A stretch of 47,711 bases of DNA, taken from contig DXMJ01000003.1 of the NCBI GenBank assembly GCA_019414265.1, forward strand, positions 77,670 to 125,380, given 5' to 3'. The DNA is from Collinsella sp. GTDB taxonomy: Bacteria > Actinomycetota > Coriobacteriia > Coriobacteriales > Coriobacteriaceae. The notes beneath the pieces are model-generated. The model was not told the origin of the DNA. It saw only the letters and a list, made by a program, of their open reading frames with translations, and did not search any database. Below, piece after piece: positions 1 to 7,772 of this stretch. Made by a program: the position numbers and the translations under genes. The number at the start of each line of letters is the position of its first letter. The first letter of the stretch is position 1.

Positions 1-834
1 GCGGGCGGGGAGAGTGCTGCCGATTTTGGCAGCGTCACCAACTGGGCCGTCGCGCTCGTGACGTTTGTCGTCACCTTTATGGCCGGCAACTATGGCAAGG
101 GCGCGCTCAAGTTGGGCAGTATCCTGGCCGGCATCTGCGCGGGCTTTGTTTTGGCTGCGGTGCTGGGCATGGTCGATTTCTCGGCCATCGCGACCGCCAG
201 CTGGTTTGCTCCGCCGGCACTTGGCGCCCATCGTCTGGTGTTCGATCCGGCAGCATGTGCCGTGGTAGGCGTCGTCGCCATCGTCAACGCCGTGCAGGTT
301 ATGGGAGAGTTTGCCGCCGTGTCCTCTGCTGCGCTCGATACCCCCGCGACCGATAGTCAGATCTCGGGCGGATTGATTGCCAATGGCCTCGTCGGTATGC
401 TTTCGGGCTTTTTGGGCGGCGTCCCCACGGCAACCTTTGGCCAGAATGTGGGTATCATCGCCGAGAACAAGGTCGTCAACCGTATGGTCTTTACGCTCGC
501 GGCTGCCATCTTGCTCATCGCGGGCCTACTGCCCAAGTGCGCGGCGGTGCTCACGTCCATTCCGCAGCCGGTTATCGGCGGCGCCACCATTGGCGTGTTC
601 GCGACCATCGGCATGAATGGCGTGGTCATGTTTGCCCGCCACGGCCTGTCTCAGCGCGACACTACGCTCATGGGTCTCTCCATCGCCTTTGGCACGGGCA
701 TTGAGCGCACAGCCGGTGCGCTTGCCGGCGCTGGATTCCCCGCATGGGTTGACACCGTCTTTGGCGGATCCTCCATTGCCGTCGCCGCACTTGTCGCCAT
801 CGTCCTCAACCTGGTTCTGCCCCGCCAAAAATAA
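1..834 (+). CDS. NCS2-family nucleobase permease (xanthine/uracil type), 5'-truncated by window edge
   Basis: The reading frame is open from base 1 to a TAA at 832-834, so only about 277 C-terminal residues are present; whole NCS2 proteins have about 430-450. This part is strongly hydrophobic with several membrane segments. It keeps the family pattern: GEFAAVS (the place of the conserved Glu of the substrate site), then a Gly-rich stretch, GVPTATFGQNVGI, and the IPQPVIGGATIG segment. NCS2 carriers import purines or pyrimidines by proton symport. The substrate cannot be told from this fragment. An in-frame GTG at 58 is internal and not the start. What is odd is the place: it lies directly upstream of rplE, where rplX would be expected. 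Confidence 0.88.
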   Translation, partial: AGGESAADFGSVTNWAVALVTFVVTFMAGNYGKGALKLGSILAGICAGFVLAAVLGMVDFSAIATASWFAPPALGAHRLVFDPAACAVVGVVAIVNAVQVMGEFAAVSSAALDTPATDSQISGGLIANGLVGMLSGFLGGVPTATFGQNVGIIAENKVVNRMVFTLAAAILLIAGLLPKCAAVLTSIPQPVIGGATIGVFATIGMNGVVMFARHGLSQRDTTLMGLSIAFGTGIERTAGALAGAGFPAWVDTVFGGSSIAVAALVAIVLNLVLPRQK

Positions 835-847
835 CGTCCCATATATG

Positions 848-914
848 AGTTGCGGTGAAATACGGACTGTTTAAGCTTGTTAAGCCGTCAAACAGTCCCT
901 ATTTCACCGCAACT
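848..914. repeat. Palindromic repeat, GCGGTGAAAT stem class
   Basis: Arms 848-872 and 890-914 are 25 nt each and complementary with a single mismatch, around a 17-nt loop. The element sits 13 nt after the permease stop. The arms contain GGACTGTTT / AAACAGTCC. A second copy with the same outer 14-nt arms lies at 33862-33928. It could act as a terminator-like hairpin, but there is no U-tract. Confidence 0.85.
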
Positions 915-989
915 GCCATTTTCCTCCGTCCCCTAGGGATCAATATGTGCGGGGGAGTTGTGGAGTTGTGCAGGCAGACGAGGTTTTTC

Positions 990-1018
990 TGGAAATACGC
1001 TCCCGATGCGCGTATAGT
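990..1018 (+). promoter_or_regulatory. Candidate promoter for the rplE ribosomal operon
   Basis: A TGGAAA -35-like hexamer (990-995) and TATAGT (1013-1018) are separated by 17 bp. Transcription would start near 1025 and leave a leader of about 130 nt before rplE. This supports independent transcription of the block that begins with rplE. Confidence 0.55.
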
Positions 1019-1035
1019 ACCGATTGTTTTGTCGG

Positions 1036-1130
1036 CTCCTGCTGCGTCGAGTCCAAACCGCGAAATGCCATGAGCGGCGCGGATGCAGCCAGGAGGCACG
1101 AGGACAACCCACCGTGGCCACGCCCCGTGC
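1036..1130 (+). ncRNA. Structured 5' leader of rplE (candidate ribosomal-protein leader RNA)
   Basis: Two adjacent stems can form. Stem 1 pairs 1036-1045 with 1085-1095 (ten base pairs with one bulged C at 1089). Nested inside it, CCGCG at 1058-1062 pairs with CGCGG at 1078-1082. Stem 2 begins at the next base: GCACG at 1096-1100 pairs with CGTGC at 1126-1130, so the two helices could stack. The Shine-Dalgarno AAGGAG follows at 1144-1149. No U-tract follows, so control would more likely be translational. Autogenous regulation by a ribosomal protein is an inference. Confidence 0.5.
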
Positions 1131-1155
1131 TTAAAACCCCAAGAAGGAGTGAACA

Positions 1156-1713
1156 ATGGCAGAAGAGAAGTATGTGCCGCGTCTGAAGACCAAGTACAAC
1201 AACGAGGTCAAGCACCAGCTTCAGGAAAAGTTCCAGTACGAGAACGTCATGATGATCCCCAAGTTTGAGAAGATCGTCGTGAACATGGGTGTCGGCGAGG
1301 CCGCTACCGATTCCAAGGCCATCGACGGTGCCGTGCGCGACCTGCGCGCCATCACCGGCCAGCAGCCGATGATCACCCGTGCCCGCAAGTCCATCGCTAC
1401 CTTCCGCCTGCGCGCTGGTATGCCGATCGGCTGCAAGGTTACCCTGCGTGGCGACCGTATGTGGGAGTTCTTCGATCGTCTGACCTCCGTCGCGATTCCC
1501 CGTATCCGCGACTTCCGCGGCATCTCCGCCAAGAGCTTCGACGGCCGTGGTAACTTCTCCATGGGCGTCACCGAGCAGCTCATCTTCCCCGAGATCGACT
1601 TCGACTCCGTCGATCACCAGCGTGGTATGGACATCACTTTCGTGACCACCGCCAATACCGATGAGGAGGCCAAGGCCCTTCTGGACGCCTTCGGTTTCCC
1701 GTTCAAGAAATAG
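1156..1713 (+). CDS. rplE: 50S ribosomal protein uL5
   Basis: uL5 binds 5S rRNA in the central protuberance of the large subunit. The 185-residue product has the usual length for L5 and carries the conserved stretches IPKFEKIVVNMGVGEA, GQQPMITRARKSIATFRLR and RGMDITFVTTANTDEEA. The ATG at 1156 follows a clear AAGGAG. In most bacteria rplE follows rplN and rplX; here it is the first gene of the run, behind its own promoter and folded leader. It is followed 79 nt later by rpsN. Confidence 0.98.
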   Translation: MAEEKYVPRLKTKYNNEVKHQLQEKFQYENVMMIPKFEKIVVNMGVGEAATDSKAIDGAVRDLRAITGQQPMITRARKSIATFRLRAGMPIGCKVTLRGDRMWEFFDRLTSVAIPRIRDFRGISAKSFDGRGNFSMGVTEQLIFPEIDFDSVDHQRGMDITFVTTANTDEEAKALLDAFGFPFKK

Positions 1714-1730
1714 GTTCACCTGCCCTATGA

Positions 1731-1756
1731 GCGCCGTTCCCAGAAGGGGGCGGCGC
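1731..1756 (+). other. Strong hairpin between rplE and rpsN
   Basis: GCGCCG...CCC (1731-1741) pairs with GGG...CGGCGC (1746-1756) over 11 positions, two of them G-U, closed by an AGAA tetraloop. No U-tract follows, so it is not a typical terminator. An mRNA processing or stability element is possible. Confidence 0.55.
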
Positions 1757-1792
1757 TTGGGGCGAACAATACTCTATGTGAGGAGGATATAA

Positions 1793-1978
1793 GTGGCTAA
1801 GACATCGATGATCGTCAAGTGCAATCGCAAGCAGAAGTTCTCTACTCGTGAGTACACGCGCTGCCAGCGCTGCGGCCGTCCGCACTCTGTGTACCGCAAG
1901 TTCGGCCTGTGCCGTGTCTGCTTCCGCGAGCTTGCACTCAAGGGCGAGCTTCCCGGCGTTAAGAAGGCCAGCTGGTAA
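1793..1978 (+). CDS. rpsN: 30S ribosomal protein uS14, zinc-binding type
   Basis: This 61-residue protein is the short zinc-binding (C+) form of S14, often called type Z. It has two CxxC pairs, CQRC and CRVC, which should hold one Zn ion. uS14 sits in the head of the small subunit. The start is GTG at 1793, preceded by GAGGAGG. It lies between rplE and rpsH, as in standard spc operons. Confidence 0.97.
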   Translation: MAKTSMIVKCNRKQKFSTREYTRCQRCGRPHSVYRKFGLCRVCFRELALKGELPGVKKASW

Positions 1979-2097
1979 GTCACTACCAGCGTTTCAAGCA
2001 TCAGTTTGGAACAGGGAAAACGCGCTAGTTAGGCTTTGCCGTTAAGGGCGGCGAAGAACCAAGAGCACGTGTTCATCAAGAACGAAGGAGAATCTGT

Positions 2098-2496
2098 ATG
2101 AACCTTACAGACCCGATCGCAGATATGCTTACGCGCATCCGTAACGCTAACTCTGTGAACAAGGCCACGGTCTCCATGCCGAGCAGCAAGAAGCTCGTCG
2201 AGATCGCTCGTGTTCTGCACGAGGAGGGCTACATCGAGGGCTACGATGTCGAGGACACCGTTCCCCAGAAGACTCTGCACATCACGCTTAAGTATGGTCC
2301 CAAGAAGGCTAAGGTCATCAACGGCATCCGCCGCATTTCCAAGCCGGGCCTGCGTAAGTACACCGGCGTTGCCGACATGCCCCGCGTCCGCGGTGGCCTT
2401 GGTACCGCCATTATTTCCACCAGCCATGGCGTTATGACCGACCGCGATGCTCGCAAGCACAACGTCGGCGGCGAGATCATCGCTTACGTCTGGTAA
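2098..2496 (+). CDS. rpsH: 30S ribosomal protein uS8
   Basis: The 132-residue product matches S8 in length and in its start MNLTDPIADMLTRIRNA and its C-terminal block ATIISTSHGVMTDREA-like region (here with GTAIISTSHGVMTDRDARK). S8 binds the central domain of 16S rRNA; in E. coli it also represses the spc operon by binding mRNA near rplE. The ATG follows GAAGGAG. The 119 nt upstream hold no gene. Confidence 0.98.
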   Translation: MNLTDPIADMLTRIRNANSVNKATVSMPSSKKLVEIARVLHEEGYIEGYDVEDTVPQKTLHITLKYGPKKAKVINGIRRISKPGLRKYTGVADMPRVRGGLGTAIISTSHGVMTDRDARKHNVGGEIIAYVW

Positions 2497-2529
2497 TTCG
2501 CTCGGTAGGTAGAAGGAAAGGAGATCACC

Positions 2530-3066
2530 GTGTCTCGTATCGGTAATAAGCCTGTCCAGATTCCCGCCGGAGTCGAAGTGGCAGTCAACGGCAACAACGT
2601 TGTCGTCAAGGGCCCCAAGGGCCAGCTCGAGCTCGATGTCTTTGAGAAGCTCGCTATCAACATCGAGGACAACGTCCTCACCGTTTCCCGTCCCGACGAC
2701 GAGCGTGAGACCCGTGCCCGCCACGGCCTCACCCGCGCTCTCATCCACAACATGGTTGTTGGCGTTTCCGAGGGCTTCGAGAAGAAGCTCGAGCTCGCCG
2801 GCGTCGGTTACCGCGTGCAGCAGAAGGGCAAGAACCTCGAGTTCTCCCTGGGCTTCTCGCACCCCGTGATCGTCGAGGCTCCCGAGGGCATCACCTTCGA
2901 GGTTCCCGACAACACCCACGTGAACGTCAAGGGTATCAACAAGCAGCAGGTCGGTCAGATCGCCGCTGAGATCCGCGGCCATCGTCCTCCCGAGCCTTAC
3001 AAGGGCAAGGGTATCCACTACGTTGGCGAGCACATCCGCCGCAAGCTGGGTAAGGCCGCCAAGTAG
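2530..3066 (+). CDS. rplF: 50S ribosomal protein uL6
   Basis: The 178-residue product starts MSRIGNKPVQIPAGVEV, the standard L6 opening, and ends with the conserved GHRPPEPYKGKGIHYVGE block used to contact 23S rRNA near the sarcin-ricin loop. The start is GTG at 2530 behind AAGGAAAGGAG. It is 33 nt after rpsH and belongs to the same transcript. Confidence 0.98.
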   Translation: MSRIGNKPVQIPAGVEVAVNGNNVVVKGPKGQLELDVFEKLAINIEDNVLTVSRPDDERETRARHGLTRALIHNMVVGVSEGFEKKLELAGVGYRVQQKGKNLEFSLGFSHPVIVEAPEGITFEVPDNTHVNVKGINKQQVGQIAAEIRGHRPPEPYKGKGIHYVGEHIRRKLGKAAK

Positions 3067-3091
3067 TCGTAACCGACTCACTCGCATAAGA

Positions 3092-3113
3092 CCAGCACCC
3101 CGTCAGGTGCTGG
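3092..3113 (+). other. Intergenic hairpin between rplF and rplR
   Basis: CCAGCACC (3092-3099) pairs perfectly with GGTGCTGG (3106-3113) over a 6-nt loop. A run of five T follows only after about 12 nt, just before the rplR Shine-Dalgarno. It is too far away for a normal terminator. A partial attenuator or processing site is possible. Confidence 0.5.
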
Positions 3114-3141
3114 CAAGATCAACCTTTTTAGGAGTTTACGT

Positions 3142-3510
3142 ATGAACAAGCATAAGGCGAAGCTGGAAGGCCTCAAGCGTCGTCAGCGTCGTGTTCGCGG
3201 CAAGGTCTCGGGTACCTCCGAGCGTCCGCGTCTTCGCGTGACCCGTACTAACGCCAACATCTATGCCCAGATCATCGACGACAGCAAGGGCTCCAGCCTG
3301 ACGCTCGTCTCTGCCTCGACCCTCGAGGCCGAGTTCAAGGGCACCCACACCTCGAACAAGGAGGCTGCGGAGAAGGTCGGTCAGCTCGTTGGCAAGCGTG
3401 CCATCGAGGCCGGCATCACCAAGGTCGCCTTCGATCGCGGTGGCCGTATCTACCATGGCCGCGTCAAGGCCCTCGCCGACGGTGCTCGTGCCGCCGGTCT
3501 CGAGTTCTAG
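3142..3510 (+). CDS. rplR: 50S ribosomal protein uL18
   Basis: The 122-residue product has the basic N-terminus (KHKAKLEGLKRRQRRVRGKV) and the C-terminal FDRGGRIYHGRVKALADGAR block that are diagnostic for L18, a 5S rRNA-binding protein. The ATG at 3142 follows TTTAGGAG. It is 14 nt from rpsE. Confidence 0.98.
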   Translation: MNKHKAKLEGLKRRQRRVRGKVSGTSERPRLRVTRTNANIYAQIIDDSKGSSLTLVSASTLEAEFKGTHTSNKEAAEKVGQLVGKRAIEAGITKVAFDRGGRIYHGRVKALADGARAAGLEF

Positions 3511-3524
3511 GAGGTATGTAGCAC

Positions 3525-4049
3525 ATGGCTCGTAATCAGAAGCAGCAGCGCGAGGCCTCCGAGTTCGAGGAGCGCGTCGTTTACATCAACCGCGTGTCGA
3601 AGACCGTCAAGGGTGGTCGTCGCATGAGCCTCGTCGCTCTCGTCGTCGTTGGCGACGGCAAGGGCAACGTCGGCGTTGGCATGGGCAAGTCCGCTGAGGT
3701 GCCCATGGCCATCTCCAAGGCGTCTCTCGATGCCAAGAAGAACATGTTCCACGTGCCGGTGACCGAGCAGGGCACCATTCCGCACGAGGTTCTCGGTCAC
3801 TTTGGTGCCGGCCGCATCATCATCAAGCCCGCTGTCGAGGGTACCGGCGTTATCGCCGGCGGCGCTGTGCGTCCCCTTTTCGAGCTTGCTGGCATCAAGA
3901 ACGTCCTGTCCAAGTCCCTCGGTACCGACAACGGCCTCAACATCATCAAGGCTGCCGTCGAGGGCCTCAAGGAGCTCTCCAGCCCTGAGGACGTCGCGGC
4001 TCGCCGTGGCCTGACGGTCTCCGAGATGTTCGTCGGTAAGGAGAACTAA
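3525..4049 (+). CDS. rpsE: 30S ribosomal protein uS5
   Basis: The 174-residue product has the double-stranded-RNA-binding N-terminal S5 fold (EERVVYINRVSKTVKGGRRM, VGVGMGKSAEVPMAI) and the C-terminal domain with GAGRIIIKPAVEGTGVIAGG. S5 helps keep decoding accurate and lines the mRNA entry channel. Its ATG follows GGAGG with 14 nt after rplR. rpmD begins 3 nt after its stop. Confidence 0.98.
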   Translation: MARNQKQQREASEFEERVVYINRVSKTVKGGRRMSLVALVVVGDGKGNVGVGMGKSAEVPMAISKASLDAKKNMFHVPVTEQGTIPHEVLGHFGAGRIIIKPAVEGTGVIAGGAVRPLFELAGIKNVLSKSLGTDNGLNIIKAAVEGLKELSSPEDVAARRGLTVSEMFVGKEN

Positions 4050-4051
4050 GC

Positions 4052-4234
4052 ATGGCTGACACCATCAAGATCAAGCAGGTCCGCAGCACCAATGGTTGCA
4101 AGCAGGACCAGGTCCGTACTGTCCGTGCCCTCGGTCTCCACAGGATCCGCGAGGTTCGCGAGATTGCTGACAACGAGTCCGTCCGCGGCATGATCTTCAA
4201 GGTCAAGCACCTTGTCGAGATTGTAGAGGAGTAG
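4052..4234 (+). CDS. rpmD: 50S ribosomal protein uL30
   Basis: The 60-residue product has the L30 pattern: a short N-terminal strand IKIKQVRS, then ALGLHRIREVREIADNESVRG. It is a small non-catalytic large-subunit protein. The position between rpsE and rplO with 2-3 nt spacers is standard, which suggests tight translational coupling. Confidence 0.97.
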   Translation: MADTIKIKQVRSTNGCKQDQVRTVRALGLHRIREVREIADNESVRGMIFKVKHLVEIVEE

Positions 4235-4237
4235 CAA

Positions 4238-4687
4238 ATGCAGCTTCACGATCTTACTCCCGCGCCCGGTTCCACCAAGAACCGCAAGCGCGTCGGCCGT
4301 GGCAATTCTTCGGGTCACGGCACCACTTCTGGCCGCGGTCAGAAGGGCCAGGGTTCCCGCTCTGGCGGCACCAAGGGTGCCGGCTTCGAGGGTGGCCAGA
4401 CTCCGCTGGCTATGCGCCTGCCCAAGCTTCCGGGCTTCCGCAACCCCCGTCGTATCGAGTACACCGCCGTTAACGTTGAGCGTCTCGAGCGCAAGTTCGA
4501 GGACGGCGCTGTGATCGACGGTGCCGCTCTTAAGGCCGCTCGCATCACCAAGAGCGAGTTCGAGCCCGTCAAGGTGCTCGGCAATGGTGAGCTCACCAAG
4601 AAGTTCACGGTCAAGGTCGACAAGGTCAGCGCTTCTGCGCAGGCCAAGATCGAGGCCGCCGGCGGAAAGGTCGAGCTGCCGTGCTAA
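4238..4687 (+). CDS. rplO: 50S ribosomal protein uL15
   Basis: The 149-residue product has the Gly/Arg-rich N-terminal extension (KRVGRGNSSGHGTTSGRGQKGQ) that threads into 23S rRNA and a globular C-terminal domain ending KIEAAGGKVELPC. It is an early assembly protein. Its last codons overlap the GTG start of secY by 7 nt. Confidence 0.98.
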   Translation: MQLHDLTPAPGSTKNRKRVGRGNSSGHGTTSGRGQKGQGSRSGGTKGAGFEGGQTPLAMRLPKLPGFRNPRRIEYTAVNVERLERKFEDGAVIDGAALKAARITKSEFEPVKVLGNGELTKKFTVKVDKVSASAQAKIEAAGGKVELPC

Positions 4688-5967
4688 ATGGTCTTAAGAA
4701 TGCTTTCCGCATCAAAGAATTGCGCGAAAAGATTCTTTTTACCATAGCTATGCTCGTCGTGTACCGCATTGGTGCGCACGTTCCTGTGCCCGGCATTCCC
4801 TTCCAGGGGATGCTGGGCCTTTTCTCGACCGATAACAATTCGGTCGCCGCAGGTGCTATGGCCCTCCTGAATCTTTTCTCTGGTGGCGCGTTGAGCTATG
4901 TTTCGGTGTTCTCCCTGGGCATCATGCCTTACATCACCAGCTCGATCATCCTCCAGATGCTCCAGGCCGTTGTGCCTTCCCTGCATGAGCTTGCCCGCGA
5001 GGGCGAGGTCGGTCAGACCAAGATTACGCAGTATTCGCGTTACCTCACCCTGGCTCTGGCAATCCTCAACTCCGTGGGTTACCTCTTCCTCTTTAAGAGC
5101 TTCGGCATCAGCTTTACTGGCGCCGGCGCTCCCGAGATCATCTTCGACCTCATGATCGTCGGCACGCTCACCGCGGGCGCCATGCTGATCATGTGGATTG
5201 GTGAGCTCATCACCCAGCGCGGTATCGGCAATGGCATGTCGCTGATCATCTTTGCGAACATCATGGCCGGCCTGCCGCAGGCGATCTTCTCCAGCACCGA
5301 GGGCAATGCCGGTGGCATCATCACCATGGTGATCATCTGCGCCATCATCTTGCTGGTTATCCCGCTGATTGTTTTCCTTGAGCGCGGCCAGCGCCGCATT
5401 CCGGTCTCCTACGCCAAGCGCGTCGTGGGCCGTCGCATGATGGGTGGCCAGACCACCTACCTGCCCATCAAGGTCAACACCGCGGGCGTCGTGCCGATCA
5501 TCTTCGCTTCGGCGCTGCTGTACTTCCCGGCCCAGATTGCCGTGTTCTTCCCCGGCATCGGCTGGATTCAGGCAGTTGCCTCTGCGCTTTCGACCGGTTG
5601 GCTCAACTGGGTGCTTAATGTTGTCCTCATCGTGTTCTTCGCGTACTTCTACACCTCCATGGTGTTCAACCCCGATGACACGGCCGACAACCTTAAGAAG
5701 CAGGGCGGCTTTATTCCGGGCGTCCGTCCGGGTAGGGCTACCGCGGCCTACATCAAGAACGCGCTCAACAAGATCACGCTTCCAAGCGCTGTCTTTTTGG
5801 CGCTCATCGCCATCGTGCCTTCGATCATCTTCTCCTTCACGGGTAACCATCTGATCCAGGCATTTGGCGGCACGTCCATCCTCATCATGGTCGGCGTCGT
5901 GCTCGACACGGTCGATAAGCTCGAAGGCCAGATCAAGATGTATGATTACGATGGATTCTTTAAATAG
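4681..5967 (+). CDS. secY: Protein translocase channel subunit SecY
   Basis: SecY forms the Sec channel and works with SecA, which is encoded at 26725-29532. The 428-residue product has about ten membrane segments. It includes the conserved plug/TM2 region ALSYVSVFSLGIMPYITSSI, the cytosolic loop ERGQRRIPVSYAKR, and the C-terminal GQIKMYDYDG. The start is GTG at 4681, inside the end of rplO. The nearest ATG, at 4688, is out of frame, so the GTG is the only sensible start. A weak GGAAAGG lies about 10 nt upstream. Confidence 0.97.
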   Translation: MLNGLKNAFRIKELREKILFTIAMLVVYRIGAHVPVPGIPFQGMLGLFSTDNNSVAAGAMALLNLFSGGALSYVSVFSLGIMPYITSSIILQMLQAVVPSLHELAREGEVGQTKITQYSRYLTLALAILNSVGYLFLFKSFGISFTGAGAPEIIFDLMIVGTLTAGAMLIMWIGELITQRGIGNGMSLIIFANIMAGLPQAIFSSTEGNAGGIITMVIICAIILLVIPLIVFLERGQRRIPVSYAKRVVGRRMMGGQTTYLPIKVNTAGVVPIIFASALLYFPAQIAVFFPGIGWIQAVASALSTGWLNWVLNVVLIVFFAYFYTSMVFNPDDTADNLKKQGGFIPGVRPGRATAAYIKNALNKITLPSAVFLALIAIVPSIIFSFTGNHLIQAFGGTSILIMVGVVLDTVDKLEGQIKMYDYDGFFK

Positions 5968-5985
5968 GCTAGAGGAGGATTGCTC

Positions 5986-6612
5986 ATGAACCTCGTATTG
6001 CTCGGAGGTCCGGGTGCCGGTAAGGGCACCGTCGCACAGGAGCTCGTCGCCGAGTTTGGCGTCGCTCACATTTCCACGGGCGACCTGCTGCGTGCTGCCG
6101 TCAAGGGTGGCACCGAGCTTGGTATTCAGGCTAAGAAGTACATGGACGCTGGCGAGCTCGTTCCCGACCAGCTCGTGATCGACCTTGTCAAGGAGCGCCT
6201 TGCCGCCGATGACGCCCAGCAGGGCTTCATCCTCGATGGCTTCCCGCGCAACACCGCCCAGGCTGTGACGCTCGATTCCGAGCTCTCCGCCATGGGTCGC
6301 GAGATCGACTGCGCCCTTCTGGTCGACGTGGCCCCCGAGGTCATCATCGATCGTCTGTCTTCGCGTCGTACCTGCCGCGCCTGCGGTTACACCGGCACGG
6401 CTGCCGATGCTACCTGCCCCAAGTGCGGCGGCGAGATGTATCAGCGCGACGACGACAAGCCCGAGACCATCAAGAACCGTCTCGACGTCTACGAGAAGTC
6501 CACGAGCCCGCTCGTCGACTACTATCGTGGCCAGGGTCTGCTCAAGTCGGTCAACGGTGACCAGGCTCGCGAGACCGTGTACGGGGATGTCAAAGAGGCT
6601 CTCGGTCTATGA
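5986..6612 (+). CDS. adk: Adenylate kinase, zinc-LID type
   Basis: The enzyme interconverts ATP + AMP and 2 ADP. The 208-residue product has the P-loop GGPGAGKGT near the N-terminus, the AMP-binding segment HISTGDLLR, DGFPRN, and a long LID with four cysteines (CRAC and CPKC) that would bind zinc. I prefer ATG at 5986, 7 nt after GAGGAGG, over the in-frame TTG at 5980 that lies at the edge of that Shine-Dalgarno. The gene overlaps map by 4 nt (ATGA). Confidence 0.97.
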   Translation: MNLVLLGGPGAGKGTVAQELVAEFGVAHISTGDLLRAAVKGGTELGIQAKKYMDAGELVPDQLVIDLVKERLAADDAQQGFILDGFPRNTAQAVTLDSELSAMGREIDCALLVDVAPEVIIDRLSSRRTCRACGYTGTAADATCPKCGGEMYQRDDDKPETIKNRLDVYEKSTSPLVDYYRGQGLLKSVNGDQARETVYGDVKEALGL

Positions 6613-7397
6613 TCAAGATTAAGTCTGCAACGCAAATCGAGCAGATGAAGAAGGCAGGAGCGCTATCTAAGATGGCGCTCCGCCACGTTGGAGCCATGGT
6701 TCGCCCCGGCGTGTCGACCTTCGAGCTCGATCAGCTCGCGGAGCAGATTATCCGCATGCATGGCGGCACCCCCGCCTTTAAGGGATACGGCGGGTTCCCC
6801 GGGACCATTTGCGCATCGATCAACGATGCCGTGGTCCACGGTATTCCCAATCCCGACATGATCCTGCGCGATGGCGATATCATCTCCATCGATACGGGAG
6901 CCGTTCTCGACGGTTGGGTCGGCGATAACGCTTGGACGTTTTTCGTCGGCACGCCCACGCCCGAGGCCAAGGCCCTGTGCGAGGTTACGCGCGATTGCCT
7001 AAAGGCTGCCATCGAGCAGGCTGTTCCCGGTAACCATATCGGGGACGTCGGGTATGCTGTTCAGTCCCTCGCCGAGTCTCACGGTTACGGCGTGCTTCGC
7101 GATTACGTGGGCCATGGCATTGGCCGCGTGATGCACGAGGACCCCAACGTTCCAAATTATGGAAAGAAGGGGAGAGGCGTTCGCCTTCAGGCTGGTATGG
7201 TCATCGCCATCGAGCCGATGGTAACGATGGGTTCCAATCATGTGAGCACGGGCTCCGATGGTTGGATCGTTACGACCAACGACCACCTGCCCGCCGCGCA
7301 CTACGAGAACACCGTCGCCATTACCAATGACGGACCGGTGATTCTTACCACGGATGCCCAAGGTGCTTGGTGCTCCTTGCAAGGCGGCGAGATGTAG
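6609..7397 (+). CDS. map: Methionine aminopeptidase type I
   Basis: This enzyme removes the N-terminal Met from new proteins. The 262-residue product shows the two-metal site of the family: the Asp pair in IDTGAVLDGWVGDNAWTF, the His in GHGIGRVMHEDP, and the Glu in IAIEPM. VVHGIPN carries the substrate-site His. The start overlaps the adk stop (ATGA), so the two are translationally coupled. It is the last gene before a new promoter for infA. Confidence 0.97.
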   Translation: MIKIKSATQIEQMKKAGALSKMALRHVGAMVRPGVSTFELDQLAEQIIRMHGGTPAFKGYGGFPGTICASINDAVVHGIPNPDMILRDGDIISIDTGAVLDGWVGDNAWTFFVGTPTPEAKALCEVTRDCLKAAIEQAVPGNHIGDVGYAVQSLAESHGYGVLRDYVGHGIGRVMHEDPNVPNYGKKGRGVRLQAGMVIAIEPMVTMGSNHVSTGSDGWIVTTNDHLPAAHYENTVAITNDGPVILTTDAQGAWCSLQGGEM

Positions 7398-7422
7398 AGG
7401 CCGCGTTCAAATTCGTCGGCAT

Positions 7423-7439
7423 TTACATTTCAAATGTAA
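7423..7439. promoter_or_regulatory. Perfect 8+8 bp dyad between map and infA
   Basis: TTACATTT and AAATGTAA flank one central base. It lies 37 bp upstream of the infA -35 box and could be a protein binding site or a short hairpin. No regulator can be named from it. Confidence 0.4.
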
Positions 7440-7475
7440 CAAGTTCCACTTAGATGTGGAGCCATTACGAAGATA

Positions 7476-7504
7476 TTACGATACGTGCATGCGTATTGTA
7501 GAAT
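7476..7504 (+). promoter_or_regulatory. Candidate promoter for infA-rpmJ-rpsM-rpsK-rpsD-rpoA-rplQ
   Basis: TTACGA (7476-7481) and TAGAAT (7499-7504, five of six consensus bases) have 17-bp spacing. The predicted start is about 30-35 nt before infA. This splits the ribosomal block into two transcription units. Confidence 0.6.
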
Positions 7505-7543
7505 ACTCAATCGCTGTCGTTTTCTAGAGAAAGATGATTGCTT

Positions 7544-7762
7544 GTGAAGAAGGAAGACGCAATTGAGCTCGAGGGTACGGTAAAGGAACCGCTGCCCAAC
7601 GCCATGTTTAAGGTCGAGCTCGAGAACGGTCATTCGGTTCTGTGCAACATTTCTGGCAAGATTCGAATGAACTACATCCGCATTCTCCCCGGTGACAGGG
7701 TTGTCGTGGAGCTTTCCCCGTACGACCTGACCCGCGGTCGCATCACCTATCGCTATAAATAG
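7544..7762 (+). CDS. infA: Translation initiation factor IF-1
   Basis: IF-1 occupies the A site of the 30S subunit during initiation. From the GTG at 7544 the product is 72 residues, the usual IF-1 length, and carries an S1/OB fold with the signature GKIRMNYIRILPGDRVVVELSPYDLTRGRI region ending in ITYRYK. The TTG at 7538 would add two residues and fits family length less well. The Shine-Dalgarno is weak (AGAAAGA). Confidence 0.96.
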   Translation: MKKEDAIELEGTVKEPLPNAMFKVELENGHSVLCNISGKIRMNYIRILPGDRVVVELSPYDLTRGRITYRYK

Positions 7763-7772
7763 CGACACGCAT

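Noticed and set aside
4684..6069. 461-codon minus-strand open frame opposite secY
   Set aside because: It lies exactly opposite secY and adk, has a biased His/Asp/Arg composition and no family features. It is a high-GC shadow. The same holds for the long frames at 26737-28437, 19905-21638, 42576-44240, 9483-10934 and 14760-16343.
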